Source: Streptomyces maremycinicus
GTDB taxonomy: Bacteria > Actinomycetota > Actinomycetes > Streptomycetales > Streptomycetaceae
Assembly (NCBI RefSeq): GCF_001184025.1
Contig: NZ_BBYG01000027.1
Coordinates: 5,330-69,329, forward strand
Length of the DNA: 64,000 nucleotides
Direction of reading: 5' to 3'
In this document: piece by piece, positions 23,705 to 32,260 of the stretch
How the letters are laid out: every line of letters starts with the position of its first letter
Numbering within the stretch: position 1 is the stretch's first letter
Notes under the pieces: model-generated
What the model saw: the letters and a program-made list of their open reading frames with translations, nothing else
Told to the model about the DNA's origin: nothing
Databases searched by the model: none
Program-made: the position numbers and the translations under genes

Positions 23705-24175
23705 ATGGACGCGCGCATCAACTACTTCGGCAACGCTCTCGCGGGCAAGGTCATGAAGCACCTCAACTCGGCCGGGGCCGCTGTGCACTCGGCGCTTCCC
23801 GTCGCCACCCAGGAGCTGGTGAAGATCCGGGCCAGCCAGATCAACGGCTGCGGGTTCTGCACCGACATGCACACCAAGGACGCCGTCGCCGCGGGTGAGG
23901 ACCAGCAGCGGCTGCACCTGGTCGCCGCCTGGCGCGAAGCCACCGTTTTCACCGACGCCGAGCGCGCGGCGCTGGAGGTCACCGAGCAGGGCACCCGCAT
24001 CGCCGACGCGGCGGGTGGGGTGTCGGACGAGGCCTGGGCTGACGCCACGAAGCACTATGACGAGGACCAGCTCGCGGCACTGATCTCGTTGATCGCGATC
24101 ATCAACGCCTACAACCGCATCAACGTCATCAACCAACAGCCCGCCGGCGGCTACAAGCCCGGCATGTTCGGCTGA
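23705..24175 (+). CDS. Carboxymuconolactone decarboxylase/AhpD-like protein
   Basis: 156 residues. The AhpD core is present: ELVKIRASQINGCGFCTDMHTKDAVAAGEDQQRLHLVAAWREATVFTDAERAALEVTE, with the redox pair C49-G-F-C52 and H56 (CxxCxxxH). That motif gives peroxide-reducing or disulfide activity in AhpD and related stress proteins, unlike true decarboxylases. It follows the NmrA-like gene by 84 nt with no promoter of its own and precedes a strong terminator. CMD proteins are the best-known neighbours and targets of ECF41 sigma factors. Confidence 0.92.
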   Translation: MDARINYFGNALAGKVMKHLNSAGAAVHSALPVATQELVKIRASQINGCGFCTDMHTKDAVAAGEDQQRLHLVAAWREATVFTDAERAALEVTEQGTRIADAAGGVSDEAWADATKHYDEDQLAALISLIAIINAYNRINVINQQPAGGYKPGMFG

Positions 24176-24205
24176 CCCGCGCGCTCCGGCCCGCCGGACG
24201 CCTAC

Positions 24206-24250
24206 GGTCCGTCTCCCGCTCGCCCCGGCCCACCGGGCGGGAGACGGACC
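24206..24250 (+). terminator. Strong hairpin terminator after the CMD gene
   Basis: Arms GGTCCGTCTCCCGC and GCGGGAGACGGACC pair perfectly (14 bp) around a 17-nt loop, 30 nt after the CMD stop codon. No T-tract, as is common in high-GC actinomycetes. Confidence 0.8.
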
Positions 24251-24460
24251 CTCGACACCCTGCGTCCACACGACGCCACACACCGAACCGCAGCACCCCG
24301 GGGCCCACGCGAAGGCCCACCCGCGAGCCACCGCACCCCGGGCAATACGCGCCGCCCCCACCCAGCGCACCCGTGCGTTGGCGAGAAGTCCGGCCCGCCG
24401 CACCCGCTGCCCGCACGAACGCACCGGCCGCCTCTTGGCCCACTGTCCCAAGGAGAGGAC

Positions 24461-25993
24461 ATGCACCCCTCCCCCGCCGCGAGCGGCCCGGCCTTCCTGC
24501 GTATCGCCAGCGCCCGTGGCCGATGGACCCTTCTGGCTACCGTCCTCGGCTCCAGCGTGGTGCTGCTCGGTTCGACCGTCACCAACGTCGCGCTACCGCA
24601 CATCGGCGACGACTTCGACGCCGACCTCGCGGCACTCCAGTGGACCGTGAACGCCTACATGCTGACCCTGGCGGGGCTCATACTGCTGGGCGGATCCCTG
24701 GGCGACCGCTTCGGCCGACGCCGGATCTTCGTCCTGGGCATCATCTGGTTCGCTGCGGCGTCCCTGCTGTGCGGACTGGCTCCCGACACGACCACACTCA
24801 TCGCCGCCCGCGCGCTCCAGGGCGTCGGCGGAGCGCTGCTCACCCCCGGCTCACTGGCGATCATCGAAGCCTCCTTCCACCCGGACGACCGGCCGCGCGC
24901 CATCGGCCTGTGGTCCGGGTTCGGCGGCATCGGGGCGGCACTCGGGCCGTTTCTCGGCGGATGGCTCGTCGACGGCCCCGGCTGGCGCTGGACCTTTCTG
25001 CTGACGATCCCCCCGGCGCTGCTGTGCGTGCCCTTGGCAATGCGACACGTCCCGGAGTCCGTCGGCAGGCCTCGTCAGCCCACCGTCCCGGCCGGTCTCC
25101 ACAGCCGGTCCCGGCGGGGCTTCGACCTCGCCGGAGCGGCGCTGGGCGCGTTGACGCTCGCTCTGGCCACCTACGCGCTGACCGAAGCCCGTTCCGGCGG
25201 GCCCGTCGCCCTTGCCGCCGCCGCGGGCAGTATCGCGGCCGCGGCCGCGTTCCTGCTGGTGGAGCGGCGCAGCAGCGACCCGATGATGCCCCTGTCGATC
25301 TTCTCGTCGCGGCCGTTCACGGCCATCAACCTGATCACCCTGTGCGTCTACGCCGGGCTGGGCGGGTTCTTCTTCCTGACCGCTCTGCAACTGCAGATCG
25401 TCGCCGGCTACTCGGCACTGGCGGCGGGCGCCGCCATGTTGCCGAGCACGGTACTGATGCTGCTGTTCTCCGCCCGCTCCGGGACGCTCGCCCAACGCCT
25501 GGGACCGCGCATCCCGCTCACCGTCGGCCCTGTGGTGTGCGGGGCGGGCATGGTGATGACGACGCGGGTGGGCACACACGCCTCCTACTCCACCGACGTT
25601 CTGCCCGCCCTGCTCGTGATGGGGACGGGCATGGTCATCATGGTCGCTCCGCTGAGCGTGACGCTGCTGGCCTCGGTCGAGGCCGCCGACGCGGGCCTGG
25701 CCAGCGGAATCAACAACGCGGCCGCGCGCGCGGCCGGGCTGGTCTCCGTGGCCGCACTACCGCTGCTGGTCGGCATGAGCCCGGACGCGTACCGCTCCCC
25801 CGACTCCTTCGACACGGCGTTCGATCGGGCCATGCCCCTGTGCGCGGGCCTGCTGGCCATCGGCGCGGTGACGGCCTTCGCCCTGCTGCGCGAAACCGCC
25901 GACACCACCAACGCACGGCACGGCCGGGCTCACGGCTGGCTGATGGAGCCGCCGCTGGTGTCACGCTTCGCCCATCACCAGGCCCTCGACTAG
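24461..25993 (+). CDS. DHA2-family MFS drug transporter
   Basis: 510 residues with the 14-segment layout of DHA2 exporters. Motif A GGSLGDRFGRRRIFVLGI follows TM2, LQGVGGALLTPGSLAII is motif C-like, and LQWTVNAYMLTLAGLILLGG is TM2. Further hydrophobic segments continue to LLAIGAVTAFALLR near residue 485. It would use the proton gradient to export a drug or metabolite across the inner membrane. ATG 24461 follows aaggagag. It lies behind the terminator at 24206 and has no recognised promoter motif, so it is probably separate from the NmrA/CMD unit. No adjacent regulator is visible. Confidence 0.9.
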   Translation: MHPSPAASGPAFLRIASARGRWTLLATVLGSSVVLLGSTVTNVALPHIGDDFDADLAALQWTVNAYMLTLAGLILLGGSLGDRFGRRRIFVLGIIWFAAASLLCGLAPDTTTLIAARALQGVGGALLTPGSLAIIEASFHPDDRPRAIGLWSGFGGIGAALGPFLGGWLVDGPGWRWTFLLTIPPALLCVPLAMRHVPESVGRPRQPTVPAGLHSRSRRGFDLAGAALGALTLALATYALTEARSGGPVALAAAAGSIAAAAAFLLVERRSSDPMMPLSIFSSRPFTAINLITLCVYAGLGGFFFLTALQLQIVAGYSALAAGAAMLPSTVLMLLFSARSGTLAQRLGPRIPLTVGPVVCGAGMVMTTRVGTHASYSTDVLPALLVMGTGMVIMVAPLSVTLLASVEAADAGLASGINNAAARAAGLVSVAALPLLVGMSPDAYRSPDSFDTAFDRAMPLCAGLLAIGAVTAFALLRETADTTNARHGRAHGWLMEPPLVSRFAHHQALD

Positions 25994-26105
25994 GTCGAGA
26001 GTCGAAATGCCCCGGCCGGGGACCTTTGCCAGCCGGTTCCCACCCCTTCCCCGGCGGGAACCGGCTCGTCCGTGGGCCGGGCCGGTGCTCCCGGTCGGCA
26101 GAACA

Positions 26106-27344
26106 TCAACCCCCGCCCCCTCCGTCGCAGGACAAGTGAAGCACCGCCACATCGTCACGTAGCCCCCCGAACGGGGCGGCCAGCAGCGATACGCCGCCTA
26201 CCAAGGCATCGACGAACGTTTGCGCCTCCAGACGCGCGAGCCGACCGGCCAGCCTCAGCAAGCCCTCCTCCCCGAGCCGTCCACCGGCCGTAGGACCTTC
26301 GTAGAGTCCGTCGGTGAAGAGCACGATGCCGTCCCCGTCCTGCATCGCCATCTCGCTCTCCCGCCAGTCCCCTTGCCCGGGGAAGAGTCCCAGCGGGAGA
26401 CCTGGCGGCGGCTCCACCCAACGGACTTCTCCCCTGTGCCGGTGCAGGAAGCCCGGATGGCCGGCGGTGACCGTCCGCAGGGTGCGGCGGTGGGGCGACA
26501 GGACCAGGGACACCACGGTCGCATAGGTCTCCTCCTCCGCTCGTTCCTCGGTCAGGATGCGTTCGAGCAGATGGAGTTGATCCAGCTGGCTCTGCCCGCA
26601 CAGCACTGCCGTGCGCCATGCCAGGCGCAGGTGGATACCGAGGGCGGCCGCGGCGGCACCGTGCCCGGACACATCGCCCATGACCACGTGGGCGCTGCCG
26701 TCGTCGCCGCGCACCACATCGCAGAAGTCACCGCCCAGCAAAGTGTGCGCGCGACCCGGCGCGTAGTGGAAGGCGGTCGTGAAGCCGTCCGCCCGCAGCG
26801 TCAGGTCGGGCAGCAGGCCCCGTTCCAGCAGGGCGTTGTCCCGCGCGATCTCCTCGCCCGCCACGGTGCGCCCCGCGACGGCACGTTGCAGCGCCACCCA
26901 GATCTTCCGGCAGAACTCGTCGGGAGCGCTCCGGCGGTGGTCGGCCCGGCCCTGCACCGAGCCAGCGACAGAGCGGAAGGCGTGGGACGCATACGTGCCC
27001 TCAAGAACGAGCACGGTCGCGTCGGGGGCGTGGCGGCGTACCCGGGTGACGACGTCGGCCAACGTCCGGCCGGCCGGTGTGCTGCCTACCAGAACGCACA
27101 GCGGGCCGTGGGTGCCGGACGTGCGGCATCCTTCCTCGACGCTCGTGTGCCAGACCAGCGCATCGGCCAGCCGGTTCGGAAGCAGCCGCCGGACGTGGAC
27201 CGCGTCCTGTATGTCCTGGGATAGCAGAACCACGCGGAGGTCGCGGCAGAAGGAGAAGTCCCCTCGGGGACGGGCCTCCCGAGCCCGCTGTCCGCCACAG
27301 CGATCGACGACCGGAACGTCTGGCGTCGGCAGGGGGATGCTCAT
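26106..27344 (-). CDS. PP2C-type (SpoIIE) serine phosphatase with receiver-like N-terminus
   Basis: 412 residues. Residues ~28-150 look like a degenerate receiver domain (RDLRVVLLSQDIQDAVHVRRLL, GPLCVLVGSTPAGRTLADVV, DATVLVLEG). The C-terminal ~230 residues are the SpoIIE/PP2C phosphatase: LLPDLTLRADGFTTAFHYAPG, LLGGDFCDVVRGDDGSAHVVMGDVSGHGAAAAALG, DGIVLFTDGLYEG and LRDDVAVLHL, with all metal-binding aspartates (GGDF, GDVSGHG, TDGL, RDDVAVL). It would dephosphorylate an anti-sigma-factor antagonist or similar partner. An ECF41-type promoter with TGTC -10 lies 110 bp upstream, suggesting partner switching is linked to the regulon. Confidence 0.85.
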   Translation of the reverse strand: MSIPLPTPDVPVVDRCGGQRAREARPRGDFSFCRDLRVVLLSQDIQDAVHVRRLLPNRLADALVWHTSVEEGCRTSGTHGPLCVLVGSTPAGRTLADVVTRVRRHAPDATVLVLEGTYASHAFRSVAGSVQGRADHRRSAPDEFCRKIWVALQRAVAGRTVAGEEIARDNALLERGLLPDLTLRADGFTTAFHYAPGRAHTLLGGDFCDVVRGDDGSAHVVMGDVSGHGAAAAALGIHLRLAWRTAVLCGQSQLDQLHLLERILTEERAEEETYATVVSLVLSPHRRTLRTVTAGHPGFLHRHRGEVRWVEPPPGLPLGLFPGQGDWRESEMAMQDGDGIVLFTDGLYEGPTAGGRLGEEGLLRLAGRLARLEAQTFVDALVGGVSLLAAPFGGLRDDVAVLHLSCDGGGGG

Positions 27345-27454
27345 GTGTCGTCTTTCGTGCGGCGAGAGGCGATGGCGGCTCCACGCACGAGTGTCGGCGG
27401 CTCGCAGAACGCACACCCTTTTTCTCCTGCCTGGACCGATCTGTTCGCTCTTGA

Positions 27455-27481
27455 GACAGGGGCACACGCGTGTCTGTGACA
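27455..27481 (-). promoter_or_regulatory. ECF41-type promoter for the PP2C phosphatase
   Basis: Minus strand: TGTCACA, 16 nt, TGTC. It forms a divergent pair with the site at 27544. Confidence 0.6.
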
Positions 27482-27543
27482 CCAAGATCTCCATCTGCGA
27501 GCCGCGCCAAGGCAGTTGAGGGGGGCTGCAACAGGCGATTGGC

Positions 27544-27570
27544 TGTCACGAACCGGGGCGCTGTCCAGTC
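27544..27570 (+). promoter_or_regulatory. ECF41-type promoter (variant) for the small protein at 27654
   Basis: TGTCACG, 16 nt, AGTC; one change in each box, spacing retained. The flank between the boxes (ctgtcc before the -10) is shared with the sites at 20979 and resembles 27997. Confidence 0.55.
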
Positions 27571-27653
27571 AATGAAGAAAGGGCGGAACTCCTCGCGGAG
27601 CCCCACCCACTTTTTCCACCATCGCCGCCGGCAGAGAACGGAGATGAGACCTC

Positions 27654-27911
27654 ATGTTCAGCACACCCAGAGACTCCCGTACCTGGTTGGTCGGGCTGCC
27701 GTGCCGGTCGAACGACTCCCGGATCGTCTGGCTGTACTACGTCGTCGGCGAGGCGCCGGACGGCGCGGAAGCCCTGTGCACAGCGGTGCGCCGGGCCAAT
27801 AGCGCCTCCGAGCGGGACGCCCGCGGCCAGGTGCCCGTGGAACCCGATCACGCCGAGGTGCGGCGAATACGAGAGCGCGTCCTGGGCGACTTCGCCCTGG
27901 AAGCCTGCTGA
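27654..27911 (+). CDS. Small hypothetical protein of the ECF41-type regulon
   Basis: 85 residues (MFSTPRDSRTWLVGLPCRSNDSRIVWLYYVVGEAPDGAEALCTAVRRA and on), with an acidic-basic C-terminal helix (DHAEVRRIRERVLGDFALEAC). No family recognised; no signal peptide. The ATG at 27654 lies 83 nt behind an ECF41-type promoter and follows ggagatgag. Two cysteines, one the last residue, could be redox active; this is speculation. An 18-bp tandem duplication covers its stop codon. Confidence 0.6.
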   Translation: MFSTPRDSRTWLVGLPCRSNDSRIVWLYYVVGEAPDGAEALCTAVRRANSASERDARGQVPVEPDHAEVRRIRERVLGDFALEAC

Positions 27912-27933
27912 CCCCTGGAAGCCTGCTGACCCC
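27898..27933 (+). repeat. 18-bp perfect tandem duplication over a stop codon
   Basis: The unit tggaagcctgctgacccc occurs twice head to tail (27898-27915 and 27916-27933). The first copy contains the final codons and TGA of the small gene, so the protein is unchanged. Confidence 0.9.
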
Positions 27934-27996
27934 AGGACGTGTCAGCCGCAGCCCGCCCCGGGCCACCCGCCCCACTGCGGGTACTACGCCTCCGGC

Positions 27997-28023
27997 TGTC
28001 ACAAGCGCGCCCCTTGTCCGGTC
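27997..28023 (+). promoter_or_regulatory. ECF41-type promoter for the small coiled-coil protein
   Basis: TGTCACA, 16 nt, GGTC; the -10 ends 45 nt before the ATG at 28069. Confidence 0.7.
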
Positions 28024-28068
28024 AGTACGGGGATTGGTGTCCGGCACGACCCGAGGAGGACCAGGAAG

Positions 28069-28302
28069 ATGTCCCAAGGCGTTGATCTTCAGGCGGACCC
28101 CGCCACGGTCGCGGCGTCGCTCACGGCCGAGGCGACGGCTCTCGAGGGGCGGCTGCGCCAGCTCCAGGAGGCCGTTCACGTCGTGAACACGCGTATCGCG
28201 TCCATCGCCGAGTCCCTCCAGACCCTGCGCGGCACCGCGACGACACACGGCGCAGGTGAGCGTCGCTCCGGATCCCCGGAGGACGCCCTCCCTCGCGGTT
28301 GA
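28069..28302 (+). CDS. Small helical (coiled-coil) hypothetical protein
   Basis: 77 residues. Residues 10-58 (DPATVAASLTAEATALEGRLRQLQEAVHVVNTRIASIAESLQTL) show heptad-like spacing of Leu, Val and Ile and should form one long helix. The tail is polar and disordered. ATG follows gaggaggaccaggaag, a strong ribosome site. It is single-gene under its own ECF41-type promoter and head-on to the VOC gene. No family recognised; a small binding partner or regulator would fit, but nothing shows this directly. Confidence 0.65.
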   Translation: MSQGVDLQADPATVAASLTAEATALEGRLRQLQEAVHVVNTRIASIAESLQTLRGTATTHGAGERRSGSPEDALPRG

Positions 28303-28318
28303 ACACTGCACGAGCTCC

Positions 28319-29137
28319 TCAGTCCCGTGCCGGCACCTCCTGAAGCACCCATTCGTTGCCGTCCGGGTCGCTGAACTCGGCGTAGGAGTGATAGTCGCGA
28401 CGCTGCGGGTCGGGTCCCTCGACCCGCTTCTCATCGGTGCTGCGGTGGAACACACCGCTCGTGTCATGGAAGATTCCGCCGGTCACCACGCCCCTCGCGT
28501 CGAGTTCCCGGCAGGCCTGCTCGATGTCGGAGACGACGAGGTGCAGGCCCCGCACCGAGCCTGGGGCGGCCGTGGTGACTCCGGTCCCGAACAGGATCGA
28601 GCACGCCGATCCCGGGGGCGTCATGTGCACCACGCGATAGGAGGCGTCGATGGCACGGTCAGCATCCAGTCGGAACCCGACGGCCTCGTAAAACGACTTC
28701 GCCCGGTCGACGTCCGAGACGGGCAGTACCAGGACGGCCAGCTTGAGCTGCCTGACGTCGGCGCTCTCGACGGCGGGCAGCTTGCCCGTCTCGGCTGACG
28801 CGCCTTCGCCCACAGCAGGGGTGTCGGCCTGCGCGGTGTCCTCCACCTCGTCGATCTCCACCCGATACCGGTGGATCCCGGCCCGCAGACCGTGGGCCAC
28901 GACGGTCCAGACCTCCACCACGCGCCACATCGCGTCGGTGCCTTGCAGGTACTTCCCGTCCGGCGCGGCGGCAGCCTGCAGTTCGGCATCCAGGGCCGGC
29001 CGCCGTTCGTGCGGCACGTGGAGTTCCAGGACGAAGCGGCGCAGCGACCGTGTGCCCTGCGCGGCTTCCGCCGCGGGCAGTGGTAGGGCGGCCATCTCGC
29101 GGAGCCCGCCGAGCAGGGTGACATGTAGCACCGTCAT
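28319..29137 (-). CDS. Two-domain protein: hypothetical N-terminal domain plus VOC (glyoxalase-like) domain
   Basis: 272 residues. Residues 1-115 match the stand-alone protein at 7702-8037 (LLGGLREMAALPLP, RRFVLELHVPHERRPALDAELQAA, WRVVEVWTVV, IHRYRVEI). Residues ~145-270 are a VOC domain: LKLAVLVLPVSDVDRAKSFYEAVGFRLD, SILFGTGVTTAAPGSVRGLHLVVSDIEQACRELDARGV, AEFSDPDGNEWVLQEV. It carries the metal-site-like Glu of the terminal 'DPDGNxWxLQE'. This class often binds toxic aldehydes or antibiotics. It follows ilvC by 39 nt on the same strand, probably as one transcript. The fusion suggests the two parts act together wherever the stand-alone version occurs. Confidence 0.8.
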   Translation of the reverse strand: MTVLHVTLLGGLREMAALPLPAAEAAQGTRSLRRFVLELHVPHERRPALDAELQAAAAPDGKYLQGTDAMWRVVEVWTVVAHGLRAGIHRYRVEIDEVEDTAQADTPAVGEGASAETGKLPAVESADVRQLKLAVLVLPVSDVDRAKSFYEAVGFRLDADRAIDASYRVVHMTPPGSACSILFGTGVTTAAPGSVRGLHLVVSDIEQACRELDARGVVTGGIFHDTSGVFHRSTDEKRVEGPDPQRRDYHSYAEFSDPDGNEWVLQEVPARD

Positions 29138-29176
29138 GAGACCGTCACCGGTCCCCGCCCGTGGCGGCCCGCACGA

Positions 29177-30181
<1,005 letters not shown>

Positions 30182-30299
30182 GGCATTCCCCTCGCTCGTA
30201 GCCGCTCGCATCGAACCGCAGGGAGAAACACCCGCCGTCGAGCGACAGCCGAAAACACTATCTCATTCTATGTTGTCACACGTGTTGCACTGTGCGAGC

Positions 30300-30923
30300 T
30301 CAGCAAATAGGCGACGCATCCTGGAAGGAGCGCCGGAGAGCCCGCTGAACTCCGGCTTCAGGGGCCCATGGGCGTGCGGCCGATCCCGACACACGGTGCT
30401 TTCCAGCGCCGCGTTGCCACCACCCACGTCGCGTTGACGAGCATGCGAGGGCGAGGCTGATGTCCTGCGTCCGGGCCCGGACCGTCGTCGCACTGCCCGT
30501 CTCCAGGACCGTGCGCAGCGGTACGCCGGTGCGGTGCAGCACGGCGGCCATGCGGGCGTCGTCGGGGTGGATGACGCCGTAGACCTCAGGTACGCCCAAC
30601 ATGACGGCGAACCGGCCGAGTTCTTTCAGTAGCCCGGTGCCCAGCCCCCTGTTCTGCCAGGTGTCCTCCACCAGCAGCGCCGCCTCGGCATCACCGTCGT
30701 CCGACAGCAGATGCCCTATCGCGACGAGCTGCTCTCGCGAGTCCTGCACCGCCAGGTGCACCGAGTGGGGTCGGGACAGCAATCGCCCCAGGTAGATGTC
30801 GGGGTCGCCCATGGCCCGGTGGTAGCGGTGCCACCGGGCGGCGGCGGAGCACCGGCGGTGCAGAGCGGCCACACGGGGCTCGTCGTCCTGGTCGACGCGA
30901 ACGATCCGCAGTCTCTGTCGCAT
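30300..30923 (-). CDS. GNAT-family N-acetyltransferase
   Basis: 207 residues. DEPRVAALHRRCSAAARWHRYHRAMGDPDIYLGRLL, VHLAVQDSREQLVAIGHLLSDDGDAEAALLVEDTWQNRGLGTGLLKELGRFAVMLGVPEVYGVIHPDDARMAAVLHRTG form the GNAT core, with the acetyl-CoA motif QNRGLGTGLL near residue 91. The last ~55 residues are basic and not part of the fold; the true end may be unusual. It resembles the acetyltransferase part of Pat-like proteins, without the nucleotide-binding part. An ECF41-type promoter (CGTCACA form) lies 52 nt upstream, back to back with that of the ligase gene. Confidence 0.8.
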   Translation of the reverse strand: MRQRLRIVRVDQDDEPRVAALHRRCSAAARWHRYHRAMGDPDIYLGRLLSRPHSVHLAVQDSREQLVAIGHLLSDDGDAEAALLVEDTWQNRGLGTGLLKELGRFAVMLGVPEVYGVIHPDDARMAAVLHRTGVPLRTVLETGSATTVRARTQDISLALACSSTRRGWWQRGAGKHRVSGSAARPWAPEAGVQRALRRSFQDASPIC

Positions 30924-30975
30924 GTCCCTCTCCCTCGCCCTCGGCGCACCGCCGGTCAGCGTGGCCCACTCATCA

Positions 30976-31002
30976 GACCGGGAGACACGGGCCGTTGTGA
31001 CG
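30976..31002 (-). promoter_or_regulatory. ECF41-type promoter for the GNAT gene
   Basis: Minus strand: CGTCACA, 16 nt, GGTC; divergent from the site at 31042. Confidence 0.6.
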
Positions 31003-31041
31003 TGTGCCGGTGCCTGGGGCGCTGCCGTTTTTCCGCGGGGC

Positions 31042-31068
31042 TGTCACATACGCCTGCACCCCTCGGTC
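31042..31068 (+). promoter_or_regulatory. ECF41-type promoter for the ligase/aldehyde-dehydrogenase pair
   Basis: TGTCACA, 16 nt, GGTC; the -10 ends 91 nt before the ATG at 31160. Confidence 0.7.
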
Positions 31069-31159
31069 TTCTCTGCGGGAGCGGGTCGGGCCTGCGGGAC
31101 CGCCCGGGACGCGCGGCTCTCACGCGTCCGCCCTCAGCGACTTCGAGAAAGGCGGTTCC

Positions 31160-32260
31160 ATGCCGATCGGCTCATTCACCGTTCTGGACGCCGGACCCTT
31201 CGACGGGGTGGACCCCGACGACTACGTCAGGGCGGCCATGCAGTGGCACTTCGCTCCCGAGACGGGGTCCCGGTACTGGCTGGAACGGGCCGACCGGCTC
31301 GGTTTCGACCCCCGCCACGACGTCAAGGGCGTGGCGGACCTGGCGCTCTTTCCCGATCTGACGGGCGAGCTGCGCGATGTGCAGGTGTCCGATCTCGTCC
31401 CCCGCGGCTACGGTCCGCAGGCCCGACCGCTGCACGTGTTCGAGAGCGGCGGCACGACCGGGGCACCCAAGCGGGTCGTGCAGATGGACGACTGGGCGCG
31501 GCACGGCAGCGAGCAGGTGACCCGCCGGCTACGGGACCACGCACTGCCGGTCGGCGCGCTGTGGCTGACCGTGGCGCCGACCGGCCCGCACCTCGTGGGC
31601 GATGTACTGCATCAGGCCGCGGCAAGTCTCGGCAGCCCCGGGCTGGGGGTCGACATGGATCCCCGCTGGGTCAAGAAGCTCATCGCCGCGGGCCGTCGCA
31701 ACGAGGTCGACGCCTACACCGACCATCTCGTGGACCAGTGCCGGCGCATCCTGCTCGGCCAGGACATCGGTGTCATAGCCGCCACCACCCCGATGCTGGA
31801 GCGCTTCGCCCGGGACAGCGACCTCGTGGAGGTCATCAACGGCAGAGCCCAGGCGATCATCTGGGGCGGCACCCACATGGATCCCGACACCCGGGACCTG
31901 TTGCGGACCGAGGTGTTTCCCGACGTGCCACTGATCGGTATGTACGGCAACACCATGATGCTGACCGCGCTTTTGGAGCGGGTCGGTCTCACGGCGTCGG
32001 AGCCGTGTGTGTTCGACCCCGTCTCGCCGTACGTCTTCCTGAGCATCGTGGATCCCGACACCGGGCAACAGGTGGCGGAGGGCGAGCGGGGCCAGGTGGT
32101 GGTGAGCCATGTCAGCAAGTCCATGCTGATCCCCAACAACAGGGAGCGGGACACCGCGTTGCGAGTCCGCTCGGCTGGTGGCCACGTCGGGGACGCCGTC
32201 GCCGACGTCGCGCCGGTTCCCGCGGTCGAGGGTGAGACGGTCATCGAGGGTGTCTACTGA
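31160..32260 (+). CDS. Adenylating acyl ligase, EhpF/LuxE/PaaK-like
   Basis: 366 residues. The ATP/AMP loop FESGGTTGAPKRVVQMDDW lies at residues ~93-111. QAIIWGGTHMDPDTRDLL and PLIGMYGNTMMLT carry the second AMP contacts, and VFLSIVDPDTGQQVAEGERGQVVVSHVSKSMLIPNNRERDTALR is the adenylation hinge region. The protein resembles EhpF-type phenazine carboxylate ligases and LuxE acyl-protein synthetases. It would activate a carboxylic acid as acyl-AMP for the reductase encoded next, the stop overlapping its ATG (TGATG). The ATG follows gagaaaggcgg. Together they form a two-protein carboxylate-to-aldehyde reductase under an ECF41-type promoter. Substrate unknown; no phenazine core genes are in view. 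Confidence 0.75.
   Translation: MPIGSFTVLDAGPFDGVDPDDYVRAAMQWHFAPETGSRYWLERADRLGFDPRHDVKGVADLALFPDLTGELRDVQVSDLVPRGYGPQARPLHVFESGGTTGAPKRVVQMDDWARHGSEQVTRRLRDHALPVGALWLTVAPTGPHLVGDVLHQAAASLGSPGLGVDMDPRWVKKLIAAGRRNEVDAYTDHLVDQCRRILLGQDIGVIAATTPMLERFARDSDLVEVINGRAQAIIWGGTHMDPDTRDLLRTEVFPDVPLIGMYGNTMMLTALLERVGLTASEPCVFDPVSPYVFLSIVDPDTGQQVAEGERGQVVVSHVSKSMLIPNNRERDTALRVRSAGGHVGDAVADVAPVPAVEGETVIEGVY

Noticed and set aside
30274..30300. TGTCACA upstream of ilvC
   Set aside because: No GGTC or TGTC at 16 nt, and it points away from ilvC.
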